This document shows, piece by piece, positions 55,722-64,000 of a DNA stretch of 64,000 nt. The position numbers were made by a program, and so were the translations under genes. Position 1 is the stretch's first letter, and every line of letters starts with the position of its first letter. The stretch is from Actinokineospora globicatena (GTDB lineage Bacteria; Actinomycetota; Actinomycetes; Mycobacteriales; Pseudonocardiaceae): positions 310,001 to 374,000 of the forward strand of contig NZ_JAMTCR010000004.1 in the NCBI RefSeq assembly GCF_024171945.1, given 5' to 3'. Under the pieces are notes generated by a model. The model did no database searches. It was not told the origin of the DNA and was given only the letters and a program-made list of their open reading frames with translations.

Positions 55722-57509
55722 TTAGCCGAACGGGATGAGTAGCCCTGCCGGGGTGCCTGCCGGGTAGCGGATAAGGACACCTTCCGACGTGGTGGTGACC
55801 GACTCCGGGCGTAGGACGCCGTTCTGGTTGGTGAAGAACTGCGCCAACTCGTCGGCAGGCTCCTCTGCGGCAGTCAGCAATGCCTGTCGACGAGGCTGGT
55901 TAGCGGCGTCTTCGCCCGCTACCTCGGGCAGGGCTGTTACCCGTACCGGACGCGTTTGCGCTAACGCGGACAACGTCGTGAGTAGGCGGGGGTCCGTGCG
56001 GCCGGTACGGAGGGTCTGGTCGACGGTGGTCGGCGCGGCGATCCTCGGAGAATCGGCCACCTTGGCTCCCATATCCGCGCGCGCTTGCCGCTCCTCGGTG
56101 TCCGGTAGGCCTGCCGTCGACGGGCGGTGGATCTCTACGCGGTCGCGCCCCGCACCGAAGACAGCGACAACCTCCGCGGACGCGGCAGCTTCGGCGAGTG
56201 CTGGTCGATGCGGTAGGACTAGCCGAAGCCCGGGCGTGACTACCAGCCAGGACTGGGCAGAACATGTTGCGGGACAGTCAAGCGAGAGCTTTGCGGCCTG
56301 GGGATCGCGCCCGTCGCGGAGTAGTTCGACCCAGGTGATCCCGTCGGTGACTACAGGTGTGGCTGGCAGGTTCTCCTGCAGCCAAAGGGAAGCGTCGGCG
56401 ACAGGTTTCGGGTCGGCGCGGCTGGAGGTCGCCATGCGGAGGCCACCCATCCACGCAGGCAACGCTGTAGCGGCTAGGACCACGCCGAGGATCGCGGCGG
56501 GCATTCGCGGTGGGCGGGTCGCGCGCTCAACGGAGCCGGTGATCAGTAGAGCCACTGGAGCGACCGCTAGTGCAAGAGCTGCTGTGCCGGGTCCGCCGGG
56601 GATTAGCGCTACCGCGATGAGAGCGAGGGTGCCGACCGCTAGAGGACGGAGGACGTAAGAGAAGAGGGCGAGCAGTGTGGCTAAGAGGCCTGCTGTTGCC
56701 AGCAACGGGTCTATCGCGAGCCAGTCGTAGGCGCGGGGTCCTTCGGCAGCGATGAGAAGCCCGGCTAGTCCGGCGGCTACCCCCATGCCTATCCCGGTGC
56801 CTAAGACGAAGAGGGACGCGAGCATGAGGGACAACCGCTTGCGGCGGCGACGCCAGATCAGCCAGGCGGCGGTGACGACCAGCAGGATGGTCACGGGTGC
56901 CGTGATGACGGCGATGACGAGGAACAACGTTGCCCAGAGGTCAGGCGCGAGTCGTCGGTGCTTGCGGGGGGTCCACAGGAGTGCGATTCCGGCGAGGGCC
57001 CAGGGCATGGCGAGGTTCTCGGGTCTTACGCCTAACTGGAGTCCTAGCGCCATAGGGGAGACGGCAGCGATACCGACGGCTATTGCGCCTGTCAGCCGCG
57101 ATAAGCCCATCCTGCGCGATAGCACCCACATCAAGATGGCCGTGATCGCCGCCGTGATGACCATCGGCTCTCTTGCGGCGCCCAGGGCTGTTGAGTGTCT
57201 GACGAACGAATCGGTAAGAGACGTGTAGCCGCCTGCCTGTAACCACGCCAAAGGGGAGGCGTTTGCGTCCAGGAGCTTGCCGAGCGAGTCGACGGCGAAG
57301 ACCTGCGCAACGTTGCGACCCTCACCGGGCTGCGCGGGGGAGTCGATCGCCCCGAGGCGCAGCACGGCCCCGAGCGCCGCCACGGCGCCCACCGCGGTGA
57401 TGGTGAGGATGTCGAGGTCGAGTGCCTTGGCCCGTGCCTGCGCGGCGGCCCACACGCTCCGCACGCCGAACCGGTCGGGTGACTCCGCGCTCCAGCGGTG
57501 AGAGGTCAT
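55722..57509 (-). CDS. Polytopic glycosyltransferase-like (GT39/ArnT-type) membrane protein
   Basis: Membrane protein of 595 residues with about ten helices in the first 390 residues and a soluble C-terminal domain. The arrangement, and an early acidic residue after the first helix (RLGAIDSPAQPGEGRNVAQV), resemble polyprenyl-phosphate-dependent GT-C enzymes, but the classical motif is not certain. Codon third positions are noticeably richer in A/T than those of neighbours. ATG 57509 is chosen (MTSHRWSAESPDRF). No operon partner is present. Confidence 0.72.
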   Translation of the reverse strand: MTSHRWSAESPDRFGVRSVWAAAQARAKALDLDILTITAVGAVAALGAVLRLGAIDSPAQPGEGRNVAQVFAVDSLGKLLDANASPLAWLQAGGYTSLTDSFVRHSTALGAAREPMVITAAITAILMWVLSRRMGLSRLTGAIAVGIAAVSPMALGLQLGVRPENLAMPWALAGIALLWTPRKHRRLAPDLWATLFLVIAVITAPVTILLVVTAAWLIWRRRRKRLSLMLASLFVLGTGIGMGVAAGLAGLLIAAEGPRAYDWLAIDPLLATAGLLATLLALFSYVLRPLAVGTLALIAVALIPGGPGTAALALAVAPVALLITGSVERATRPPRMPAAILGVVLAATALPAWMGGLRMATSSRADPKPVADASLWLQENLPATPVVTDGITWVELLRDGRDPQAAKLSLDCPATCSAQSWLVVTPGLRLVLPHRPALAEAAASAEVVAVFGAGRDRVEIHRPSTAGLPDTEERQARADMGAKVADSPRIAAPTTVDQTLRTGRTDPRLLTTLSALAQTRPVRVTALPEVAGEDAANQPRRQALLTAAEEPADELAQFFTNQNGVLRPESVTTTSEGVLIRYPAGTPAGLLIPFG

Positions 57510-58054
57510 GTGGCTGCCCGCTCGGCCGTCCCGGCGACCACCGGGAGCGAGCCGGAACCCCCTTCGATGGCCGATCCGGCATGACGGTCGCCCCATCGTA
57601 ATCCCGTGCAAACGCAAGTGCACAGTGCAACTTTGCGTGGTCAGCGGTAGGGCCTTACGAGTGATGCAGCAGCGCTTGATACGCCATTTGGGTGTCTGCC
57701 GTCGGCCGCTCGCGTTCGTGCTCGAGGGGCCACTGGCTGGTCCACGATCGGGTGAATCACGGTGCGGTCAGTGGTGCTCGCCCAGGTCGCGCCCATCCAC
57801 AAGGGGTCGAGTTGTCCACAGGCCACCGCGACCCTTCGCGCCGACCCCCACCCCCGGTAGACTGGCACTGGGGACGCCCCCCGGAGAGGGTGGGGGCCGG
57901 GCAGGGGGTGGTCGCGCGCGGGCGCGCGAGCCGGGGGTGGTGTGTGTGGCGGGATCTCTAGGGCGTGTGGGGACTGGGCTCGGTGGGGTCTCTAGACGCG
58001 CATGGCGGGGCGCCGGGCGGGCGGGGCTGGGGGTGGGTTAGAGGGATGGTGGGG
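57510..58054. other. Intergenic region, G-rich, with a DnaA box
   Basis: This 545-base gap holds no gene I can support. It includes TTGTCCACA at 57812-57820, a G-rich stretch (about 57875-58050), a CG-alternating run near 57908, and two TCTCTAG copies (about 57954 and 57992). The left part must hold the promoter of the preceding minus-strand gene. Confidence 0.4.
57812..57820 (+). other. DnaA-box sequence
   Basis: TTGTCCACA within the third copy of the 14-mer GAGTTGTCCACAGG (57809-57822). Unlike the other two copies it is not at a stop codon. Confidence 0.4.
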
Positions 58055-58549
58055 CTAGAGGCGGATGCGGCGGAGGACGCGGACGTGGCGGGACCAATGG
58101 GCGGGGTGGGCTGGTGGGGTTCCTAGGGCGGTTTGAACGTTGTCGAAGAGGTCTTCCATGAGGGCGTCGTGGAGCCAGCGGATGGCTAGGGGCCAGGTGA
58201 GGTGGCCGAGGCCTCTTGGGCGGCCGTAGAGGTCGTGGCGCAAGACCGAGGTTTCGGTTGTGGGGCCTGTCAAGAGCGACAGGGCGTGGCCGCCGGTGAT
58301 GGGGGCGTCGGGGGCGAAGGTGAAGGCGGCGTGCTGGCCTGGGGTGTAGGCGGTGCAGGTGTAGTGGATGGGGCCGTGGCCGCCGGTGGCGCCGGGGGAC
58401 AGGGGGCGGTCCAGGCGGAGGGCGGGCCAGTGCTGGGACGGCCACGTGGTTCCGCCGGGGGTGGCGAGGTCGTCGATCAGGTGGGCCGCGTGGGCTGGTG
58501 GCACGGCGAGGGTGCGCTGGTGGCGGTTGCGGATCATGCCGCGAACCAT
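58055..58549 (-). CDS. SRPBCC-like protein divergent from a TetR regulator
   Basis: Soluble protein of 164 residues. The layout (IRNRHQRTLAVPPAHAAHLI at the start, a middle with HYTCTAYTPGQHAAFTF, and a C-terminal helix WLHDALMEDLFDNVQTAL) resembles SRPBCC/polyketide-cyclase-like proteins that bind hydrophobic ligands. ATG 58549 follows a TACGGT -10-like box by 5 bases, suggesting a leaderless mRNA; ATG 58537 is an alternative. Probably controlled by the adjacent TetR protein. Confidence 0.72.
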   Translation of the reverse strand: MVRGMIRNRHQRTLAVPPAHAAHLIDDLATPGGTTWPSQHWPALRLDRPLSPGATGGHGPIHYTCTAYTPGQHAAFTFAPDAPITGGHALSLLTGPTTETSVLRHDLYGRPRGLGHLTWPLAIRWLHDALMEDLFDNVQTALGTPPAHPAHWSRHVRVLRRIRL

Positions 58550-58585
58550 ACGCCACCGTATGGTTTGACCGTACGGTAACGTATG
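58547..58585. promoter_or_regulatory. Twin TetR operators overlapping both divergent start codons
   Basis: CATACG-CCAC-CGTATG (58547-58562) and CGTACG-GTAA-CGTATG (58570-58585) share a 6-4-6 architecture and are centred 23 bp apart. The first contains the minus-strand ATG and the second the tetR ATG. In both directions a TACGGT box lies exactly 5 bases before the ATG, so bound repressor would cover promoter and start codon of both genes. Confidence 0.75.
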
Positions 58586-59161
58586 GCCGTGGTGCGCAGG
58601 ACACGGGACGACTGGACGGCCGCGGCGTTGGCGGCGCTGGCGGAGGGCGGGGTGGCGGCGGTCGCCGTCGAGCCGCTCGCCGCTCGGGCCGGGGCGACCA
58701 AGGGCAGTGTCTACTGGCACTTCCCGACCAGGGACGCGCTCGTCGAGGCGACGCTGGTGCGCTGGGAGCACGAGCACACCGAGGCCGTCATCGCGCACGC
58801 CGAGCAGGGGACGACCCCGCTGGAGCGGTTGCGCCGGTTGATCAGCGCCGTCGTGCAGCCGCAGCGCGGGGTGGACGTGGAGCTGGCGCTGCAGGCCAGC
58901 CTCGGCGACCCGTTGGTCGCGGCGGCCGTCGCCAGGGTCGGCGCGCGCCGGATGGACTACGTGGTCACGCTCTTCACCCAACTCGGCTTCACCCGCGCCC
59001 AGGCCCGCCGCCGCGCCATCACCGCGTACTCGACCTACCTCGGGCACGCCCAGCTCCAGCGCGCCAACCCCGCCGTCGTGCCGCGCACCCCCGCCGCCCG
59101 GCGCGCCTACATCGCCGACGTGATGCGCATCCTGCTGGCCGAACCGGACGGTGACGGGTGA
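58583..59161 (+). CDS. TetR-family transcriptional repressor
   Basis: Repressor of 192 residues with an N-terminal helix-turn-helix (WTAAALAALAEGGVAAVAVE, then LAARAGATKGSVYWHFPTRD, the classic TetR recognition helix). The C-terminal ligand-binding domain is helical and unassigned. The start codon lies in one of two operators shared with the divergent SRPBCC-like gene, so autoregulation is likely. Its stop overlaps the DUF167 gene start by 4 bp. Confidence 0.92.
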   Translation: MAVVRRTRDDWTAAALAALAEGGVAAVAVEPLAARAGATKGSVYWHFPTRDALVEATLVRWEHEHTEAVIAHAEQGTTPLERLRRLISAVVQPQRGVDVELALQASLGDPLVAAAVARVGARRMDYVVTLFTQLGFTRAQARRRAITAYSTYLGHAQLQRANPAVVPRTPAARRAYIADVMRILLAEPDGDG

Positions 59162-59436
59162 GGTTCGGCGTCCGGGTCAAGCCGGGCGCGCGGCGTGAAG
59201 CCGTCGGTGGGCGCTGGGGCGACGGCGACGCGTTGGTGGTCGCCGTGGCGGCGGCCGCGGTGGAGGGCAAGGCGAACGAGGCGGTGCGGCGGGCGCTCGC
59301 CGCGGCGTTCGGGGTGCGGTCGCGGGACGTGGTGATCGTGTCGGGGGAGCGGGGGCGCGACAAGGTCGTGGAGATCGACCCCGCCCCGCCGGACGGCCCA
59401 GCGGCGCTGGTGCGGCTGCTCGCCGCCGGTTCGTGA
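59158..59436 (+). CDS. DUF167/YggU-family protein
   Basis: Small protein of 92 residues with the DUF167 pattern: FGVRVKPGARREAVGG at the start, then AAAVEGKANEAVRRALAAAF and VVIVSGERGRDKVVEID. A compact alpha/beta fold is known for the family, but its function is not established. GTG 59158 overlaps the tetR stop, so it may be co-transcribed with it. Confidence 0.9.
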   Translation: MRFGVRVKPGARREAVGGRWGDGDALVVAVAAAAVEGKANEAVRRALAAAFGVRSRDVVIVSGERGRDKVVEIDPAPPDGPAALVRLLAAGS

Positions 59437-59521
59437 TCACCGCCTCACCTTCGGGTGGGTGCGCGACCCGGTGGCCGGGCAAGGGACAATGCTCGCGATA
59501 CGGACGGGATCTGGAGGTGGC

Positions 59522-61003
59522 GTGCAGGAGCTGACCTTCGCGCTGGGAATCGGTGCGGCTGTCCTGCTGGTCGCGGTGTTCGCGGTGCGGGCCTCGGTCC
59601 GGCTGGGTCTGCCGTCGCTCCTGCTGTACCTGGGACTCGGCCTGGTCATCGGCGAGGCCGGGCTGGGCATCGAGTTCTCCAACGCCGAGCTGACCCAGTC
59701 GCTCGGGCTCGCGGCGCTGGTGCTCATCCTCGCCGAGGGCGGGCTCACCACCCGCTGGAGCGAGGTCAAGACCGCGCTGCTGCCCGGGATCGCACTGTCC
59801 ACACTGGCCGTGGTGATCACGATCCTGGTCACCGGCGCGGGATTGCACTGGCTGCTCGGGTTCGACTGGCGGTTGGCGTTGCTGTGGGGCGCCGTGCTCG
59901 CCTCCACGGACGCCGCAGCGGTGTTCAGCGTGCTACGCCGGTTGTCCGTGTCGCGCAAGCTCGTCGGGTCGCTAGAACTCGAGAGCGGTATCAACGACGC
60001 CCCCAGCTACATCGCCGTCGTTGTCCTTGCCTCGTCCGATGAGGTCGACTGGCTGCTTTCGGTCACCGCCGCCTACGAACTTTGTGTTGGTGCTGCGATT
60101 GGCCTAGCGCTGGGGTGGGTTGGTTCGCACGCACTGCGCAGGGCAGCTCTACCGTCGACCGGTCTATACCCGCTGGCCACAGTCGCCGTGTGTGTGTTGG
60201 CCTTCGCAGGTGGACAGAGCGTGCACGCGTCCGGACTGTTGGCGACCTACCTAGCAGCGTTAGTCCTAGGCAACGCCCGGCTGCCTCACCGCTCTGACAC
60301 CATCTCGTTCGCCGAGGGGCTGGGCTGGCTGGCGCAGATCGGCCTGTTCGTCCTCTTGGGACTCTTCGCCTCGCCGTCCCGCCTGCTCGACGCGGTCGTG
60401 CCGGGGCTGGTCGCGGGCGCGGTGATCACCCTGATCGCCAGACCGCTGTCGGTGGTCATCTCGATGCTGCCGTTCCGGATGCCCTGGCGCGAACAGGTCT
60501 TCCTCTCCTGGGCCGGGTTGCGCGGCGCGGTCCCGATCGTGCTCGCCATGATCCCGCTCTCGCAGGGCGTCCCCGGCGCGCAGCACCTGGTCGACGCGGT
60601 GTTCGTCCTGGTCATCGTGCTGACCCTGGTGCAGGGCAGCACGCTCGCCGGGCTGGCCAGGCTGCTCAAGCTCGACGGCGGCGCGCACGCCAAGGAGGTG
60701 GAGGTCGACGTCGCCACACTCGACGAGCTCGACGCCGAACTCCTGCAGGTCACCATCCCCGACGGCTCCAAGCTGCACGGCGTCTACCTGCGCGAGCTCC
60801 GCCTGCCGGAGGGTGCCACGGTCAGCCTCGTGGCCAGGTCCGGCGCCGGGTTCACCCCGGTGGGCACGACGCGCCTGCAAGAGGGCGACCAGATCCTGAT
60901 CGTGGCCACCCAGCAGGCCAAGGCCGCGACCGAGCGGCGCATCCGCGCGGTCGACCGGGCGGGCCGCTACGCGCGGTGGCGGGGTGAGACCGGGGAGGAG
61001 TGA
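59522..61003 (+). CDS. Cation/proton antiporter (CPA1, NhaP2-like) with TrkA-C domain
   Basis: Membrane antiporter of 493 residues exchanging K+ or Na+ for protons. About twelve helices are followed by a cytoplasmic TrkA_C-type regulatory domain (LQVTIPDGSKLHGVYLRELR, then GTTRLQEGDQILIVAT). The transport core has ASTDAAAVFSVLRR and LESGINDAPSYIAVVVL with the conserved Asp residues. GTG 59522 has TGGAGG just upstream. Bases 59990-60290 show markedly relaxed codon third positions. Confidence 0.9.
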   Translation: MQELTFALGIGAAVLLVAVFAVRASVRLGLPSLLLYLGLGLVIGEAGLGIEFSNAELTQSLGLAALVLILAEGGLTTRWSEVKTALLPGIALSTLAVVITILVTGAGLHWLLGFDWRLALLWGAVLASTDAAAVFSVLRRLSVSRKLVGSLELESGINDAPSYIAVVVLASSDEVDWLLSVTAAYELCVGAAIGLALGWVGSHALRRAALPSTGLYPLATVAVCVLAFAGGQSVHASGLLATYLAALVLGNARLPHRSDTISFAEGLGWLAQIGLFVLLGLFASPSRLLDAVVPGLVAGAVITLIARPLSVVISMLPFRMPWREQVFLSWAGLRGAVPIVLAMIPLSQGVPGAQHLVDAVFVLVIVLTLVQGSTLAGLARLLKLDGGAHAKEVEVDVATLDELDAELLQVTIPDGSKLHGVYLRELRLPEGATVSLVARSGAGFTPVGTTRLQEGDQILIVATQQAKAATERRIRAVDRAGRYARWRGETGEE

Positions 61004-61054
61004 TCCAGGCCTCACCCGCTCGAATCGGCGCCGAGGCGTCCGATATGGTGGACG

Positions 61055-61146
61055 ACAAGGTAATGAGCGCCAGCGTCAAACCCCGGTTTGCTGGCCGGCA
61101 ACCCTCCTCCGCGGTGGGGTGCCCCGGGTGAATACCTGGTCCTCCC
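61055..61146 (+). promoter_or_regulatory. SAM riboswitch (SAM-I/SAM-IV superfamily)
   Basis: The core AATGAGCGCCAGCGTC, TTGCTGGCCGGCAACCCTCC and GTGGGGTGCCCCGGGTGAA is the recognisable SAM-I/IV pattern (GAGNGCCAGCG, then GCTGGCCGGCAACC). P1 is formed by AGGTA near 61069 and TACCT near 61133. It lies 70 bases upstream of the aminotransferase start, whose GGAGGT ribosome-binding site can pair with the preceding GGACC, suggesting translational control. The exact subclass needs a covariance model. Confidence 0.85.
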
Positions 61147-61214
61147 GCGCAGTGCGGGCGGACAAGCGCGGACCCGCCGATCACCGCTCCGGGTCCCGGA
61201 CCTGGAGGTCGGCC

Positions 61215-62570
61215 ATGACGCTCGCTGTTCCCACCGCCCGAGTCGAGCAGGCGCCGCTGCCGCTCACCGTGCCCACCGTCGCCGGTGCGCGACTCGACGT
61301 CCCGCTGGTCGACGGCACCCGGGTGCCCTACGCCAACCTCGACCACGCCGCCAGCGCGCCGTGCCTGGACGCGGTCCGCGACGCCGTCGACGAGCTGCTG
61401 CCCTGGTACGCCAGCGTGCACCGCGGCGCCGGGTTCGCCTCCCAGGTCAGCACCAAGGTCTACGAGCGGGCGCGCCGCGTGCTGCGCCGGTTCGTCGGCG
61501 CCGACGCGACCGACACCGTGGTGTTCACCCGCAACACCACCGACAGCCTGAACCTGCTGGCCAAGGCCCTGCCCAAGGGCACGTCGGTCGTCTTGTTCGA
61601 CACCGAGCACCACGCCGCGCTGCTGCCGTGGCGCGGACCGTCCGTGCACCGCGTGGAGACCCCGGCGAGCGCGGGCGACGCCGTGCTCGCGCTCGACAAG
61701 GCGCTACAGGCCACCCCGACCGGTCCGCGCCTGGTGGTGCTGACCGCCGCCTCTAACGTCACCGGCGAGGTCTGGCCGATCAAGTCTCTTACCGAGGTCG
61801 CGCGCCGTCACGGTGCCCGCGTCGTGCTCGACGCCGCGCAGCTCGCCCCGCACCGCCAGATCGACATCCGCGCGCTCGACGTCGACTACGTGGCGCTCTC
61901 CGGCCACAAGCTCTACGCCCCGTTCGGCGCGGGCGCGCTCATCGGCCGCGCCGACTGGCTCAAGGCCGCCGAGCCGTACCTGGTCGGCGGCGGCGCGACC
62001 GCGCAGGTCGTCGACTGGGGCGACCACCTGGGTGTGGCCTGGGCGAACGTCCCCGAGCGGCACGAGGCGGGCTCGCCCAACGTCGTCGGCGCGCACGCCC
62101 TCGCCGTCGCCTGCGACACCCTGGCGCGCAACTGGGACGCCGTGGTGGACCACGAGCAGGTGCTGACCCGCAGGCTCCGCGCGGGCCTGGCCACCGTTCC
62201 CGGCCTGCGGTCGCTGAGCCTGTTCGGCGACGACCACGACCGGGTCGGCGTCGTCAGCTTCACCGTCGACGGCATCGAGTCCGGCCTGGTCGCGGCCGTG
62301 TTGTCCGCCGAGCACGGCATCGGCGTGCGCGACGGCGCGTTCTGCGCGCACATCGCCACCCGCAGGCTGCTCGGCCGGGTCGGGGCGCAGGAGGAGCGCG
62401 CCGTCCGGATCAGCATCGGCCTCGGCACCCGGGCCGAGCACGTCGACCGGGTGATCGCCGCGCTGCGCTCGCTGGTGGCCGACGGACCGGCCGTGGAGTA
62501 CGCCGTCGTGGACGGCCGCTGGGGCCCGGTTCGCGACCCGCGACCCCTGCCCGCCTTCCTGGCGGAATAG
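61215..62570 (+). CDS. Class V aminotransferase (cysteine desulfurase-like)
   Basis: PLP enzyme of 451 residues. The PLP lysine is in VDYVALSGHKLYAPFGAG; the cofactor Asp is in ARVVLDAAQLAPH, and EHHAALLPW and SPNVVGAHALA are typical of the SufS/NifS-like class. No downstream SufU or IscU gene is present. A SAM riboswitch in front places it in sulfur amino-acid or methyl metabolism; it may act in cysteine or methionine metabolism rather than Fe-S assembly. Confidence 0.88.
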   Translation: MTLAVPTARVEQAPLPLTVPTVAGARLDVPLVDGTRVPYANLDHAASAPCLDAVRDAVDELLPWYASVHRGAGFASQVSTKVYERARRVLRRFVGADATDTVVFTRNTTDSLNLLAKALPKGTSVVLFDTEHHAALLPWRGPSVHRVETPASAGDAVLALDKALQATPTGPRLVVLTAASNVTGEVWPIKSLTEVARRHGARVVLDAAQLAPHRQIDIRALDVDYVALSGHKLYAPFGAGALIGRADWLKAAEPYLVGGGATAQVVDWGDHLGVAWANVPERHEAGSPNVVGAHALAVACDTLARNWDAVVDHEQVLTRRLRAGLATVPGLRSLSLFGDDHDRVGVVSFTVDGIESGLVAAVLSAEHGIGVRDGAFCAHIATRRLLGRVGAQEERAVRISIGLGTRAEHVDRVIAALRSLVADGPAVEYAVVDGRWGPVRDPRPLPAFLAE

Positions 62571-62583
62571 CCCGCGCGGGTTA

Positions 62584-62613
62584 GTGGACAATGGCCCGGT
62601 GGACAATGGGCCG
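62584..62613 (+). repeat. Tandem 15-bp duplication at the lspA start
   Basis: GTGGACAATGGCCCG (62584-62598) is followed by GTGGACAATGGGCCG (62599-62613), differing at one base, and then by GTG 62614. The duplication creates three in-frame GTG codons. Confidence 0.7.
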
Positions 62614-63219
62614 GTGAGCACCGAACGTGACGACGACAGTCCGGACAGCGGTCCGGACGACCAGGTGCGGGAGGGCGCGCCCGAACGGGGCGGGCTCGGC
62701 CGCAAGCGGGGGCTGATCCTCGTCGTCGCCGCGCTGCTGGTGTACGCGGCCGACCTGGTCACCAAGATCATCGTGACCGCCTCGCTGGCGGGCGAGGCGC
62801 CGATCCGGCTGCTCGGCGGCGCGGTGTACCTGCAGCTCGTGCGCAACCCGGGTGCCGCGTTCTCCATGGCGACCGGCATGACCTGGCTGTTCACCCTGAT
62901 CGCCGCCGGTGTGGTGGTCGCGATCATCTGGATCCTGCCCAAGCTGCGCTCCACCGGCTGGGCGCTGGGCCTCGGGCTCGTCCTCGCGGGCGCCATGGGC
63001 AACCTGACCGACCGGATCTTCCGCGCCCCCGCCGTGTTCCAGGGCCACGTGGTCGACTTCGTGTCGGTCTTCGCGCCCGACGGCGACTTCTTCCCGGTCT
63101 TCAACGTCGCCGACGCGGGTATCTCCGTCGGCGGCGTCCTCATCGTGGTGATGGCGCTGCTCGGCCGCGACTACGACGGCACCATCACCCGCAAGCCCCG
63201 CAAGGAAGAAGACGCATGA
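62614..63219 (+). CDS. lspA: Lipoprotein signal peptidase (signal peptidase II)
   Basis: Inner-membrane aspartyl protease that cleaves prolipoprotein signal peptides. It has four helices, the conserved [13 protein letters not shown] block, and catalytic Asp residues in GNLTDRIFR and [14 protein letters not shown]. From GTG 62614 it has 201 residues, with an acidic disordered N-terminus of 35. Two further in-frame GTGs exist at 62584 and 62599, because the region carries a tandem 15-bp duplication. The stop overlaps the next start. Confidence 0.93.
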   Translation: MSTERDDDSPDSGPDDQVREGAPERGGLGRKRGLILVVAALLVYAADLVTKIIVTASLAGEAPIRLLGGAVYLQLVRNPGAAFSMATGMTWLFTLIAAGVVVAIIWILPKLRSTGWALGLGLVLAGAMGNLTDRIFRAPAVFQGHVVDFVSVFAPDGDFFPVFNVADAGISVGGVLIVVMALLGRDYDGTITRKPRKEEDA

Positions 63220-64000
63220 GCGATTCCCGCACCCTCCCCGTCCCCGATGGCCTCGACGGCATGCGGGTCGACGCCGGGCTGTCCAAGCTGCTCGGCCTGT
63301 CGCGCACCGTCGCCGCGACCATCGCCGAGGCGGGCGACGTGCTCGTCGACGGCCGACCCGCGGGCAAGTCCGACCGGCTGCTGGCCGGGACCTGGCTCGA
63401 GGTGACCCTGCCCGAGCCCGACCGGCCGGTGGAGATCAAGGCCATCAAGGTCGAGGGCATGGAGATCGTCTACCAGGACGACGACGTGGTGGTGGTGGAC
63501 AAGCCGGTCGGCGTCGCCGCGCACCCGAGTCCTGGGTGGAGCGGGACCACAGTGATCGGTGGTCTTGCCGCCGCCGGTATCCGTGTCTCCACCTCCGGCG
63601 CCGCTGAGCGCCAGGGTGTCGTGCACCGCCTCGACGTCGGTACGACTGGCGTGATGGTCGTCGCTAAGAGCGAGCACGCGTACACGGTCCTCAAGCGCGC
63701 GTTCAAGGAGAGGACCGTCGAGAAGCGGTACCACGCGCTGGTCCAGGGACACCCAGACCCGAGCGTTGGCACTATCGACGCCCCCATCGACCGCCACCCG
63801 CGTCACGACTACCGGTGGGCGGTTGTGGCCGGGGGCAAGCCGAGCATCACGCACTACGAGACGATCGAGGCGTTCCGCGCGGCCTCCCTCATGGACGTCA
63901 AGCTGGAGACCGGTCGCACGCACCAGATCCGCGTCCACTTCTCCGCGCTGCGCCACCCGTGCGTCGGCGACCTCACCTACGGCTCGGACCCGGTGCTGGC
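63216..64000 (+). CDS. RluD-family 23S rRNA pseudouridine synthase, truncated by window end
   Basis: The first 261 residues of an RluA/RluD-type enzyme. An N-terminal S4 RNA-binding domain ([20 protein letters not shown]) precedes the catalytic core with the active-site Asp in [18 protein letters not shown] and later [10 protein letters not shown] and [19 protein letters not shown] 63216 overlaps the lspA stop, the usual lspA-rluD coupling, with AAGGAAG upstream. The stop codon lies beyond 64000. Confidence 0.93.
   Translation, partial: MSDSRTLPVPDGLDGMRVDAGLSKLLGLSRTVAATIAEAGDVLVDGRPAGKSDRLLAGTWLEVTLPEPDRPVEIKAIKVEGMEIVYQDDDVVVVDKPVGVAAHPSPGWSGTTVIGGLAAAGIRVSTSGAAERQGVVHRLDVGTTGVMVVAKSEHAYTVLKRAFKERTVEKRYHALVQGHPDPSVGTIDAPIDRHPRHDYRWAVVAGGKPSITHYETIEAFRAASLMDVKLETGRTHQIRVHFSALRHPCVGDLTYGSDPVL

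Noticed and set aside
57508-58041. 177-codon plus-strand frame in the 57.5-58.0 kb gap
   Set aside because: Low-complexity Gly/Arg/Pro translation, no ribosome-binding site and antisense start over the GT-like gene; treated as non-coding.

Overview
The window is a stretch of high-GC actinobacterial chromosome with GTG/TTG starts, many 4-bp ATGA/GTGA overlaps, WhiB and Wag31 proteins, a T-box in front of a type-2 ileS and a SAM-I/IV-type riboswitch. Gene content and order (the dcw cluster mraZ-rsmH-ftsL-ftsI-murE-murF-mraY-murD-ftsW-murG-murC-ftsQ-ftsZ-pgeF-yggS-sepF-yggT-wag31, lacking murB and ddl) and long disordered tails on division proteins suggest Pseudonocardiaceae (Actinokineospora, Saccharothrix or Lentzea-like); the genus is inference. 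No insertion sequences, prophage, CRISPR or convincing tRNA/rRNA genes were seen.

Layout: 1-7.6 kb is housekeeping (uracil/xanthine permease fragment, pyrD, a coiled-coil protein, a secreted Thr-rich protein, nei2, a ParA-type ATPase, a methyltransferase, dinB). 7.8-14.6 kb is a secreted protein followed by a dense partner-switching regulatory block: a UsfX/RsbW anti-sigma factor with SigF, a divergent WhiB3/WhiD-type regulator, two STAS antagonists, a second RsbW-type kinase, a GAF-SpoIIE phosphatase and a stand-alone CarH-like cobalamin-binding protein. Both the usfX-sigF operon and the whiB gene carry a GTTT-N16-GGGTA promoter, which fits autoregulation by SigF and SigF control of whiB. 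15-19.8 kb holds a small secreted protein, a MarR regulator, a 23-bp tandem repeat array, a PHP-domain protein, an acyl-CoA dehydrogenase/oxidase and a DUF3040 protein.

19.9-24.75 kb is the minus-strand moxR-DUF58-transglutaminase operon, ended by a strong bidirectional terminator. It diverges from the dcw cluster (25.5-48 kb) across a 0.7-kb regulatory region with an array of MraZ boxes in both orientations. The dcw cluster has three oddities: an unrecognised ORF fitted between ftsL and ftsI, an approximately 345-residue Gly/Arg/Ser-rich repeat tail on FtsI, and a glutamine-rich linker in FtsZ; a DinB-family gene sits between ftsQ and ftsZ, and a terminator plus a perfect palindrome separate ftsI from murE.

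48-64 kb contains a membrane protein, an MFS transporter, a ceramidase-like membrane protein, T-box-ileS, a class B penicillin-binding protein, a polytopic glycosyltransferase-like protein, a divergent TetR/SRPBCC-like pair sharing two operators that cover both start codons, a DUF167 protein, a cation/proton antiporter, a riboswitch-controlled class V aminotransferase, lspA and the start of an RluD-type pseudouridine synthase.
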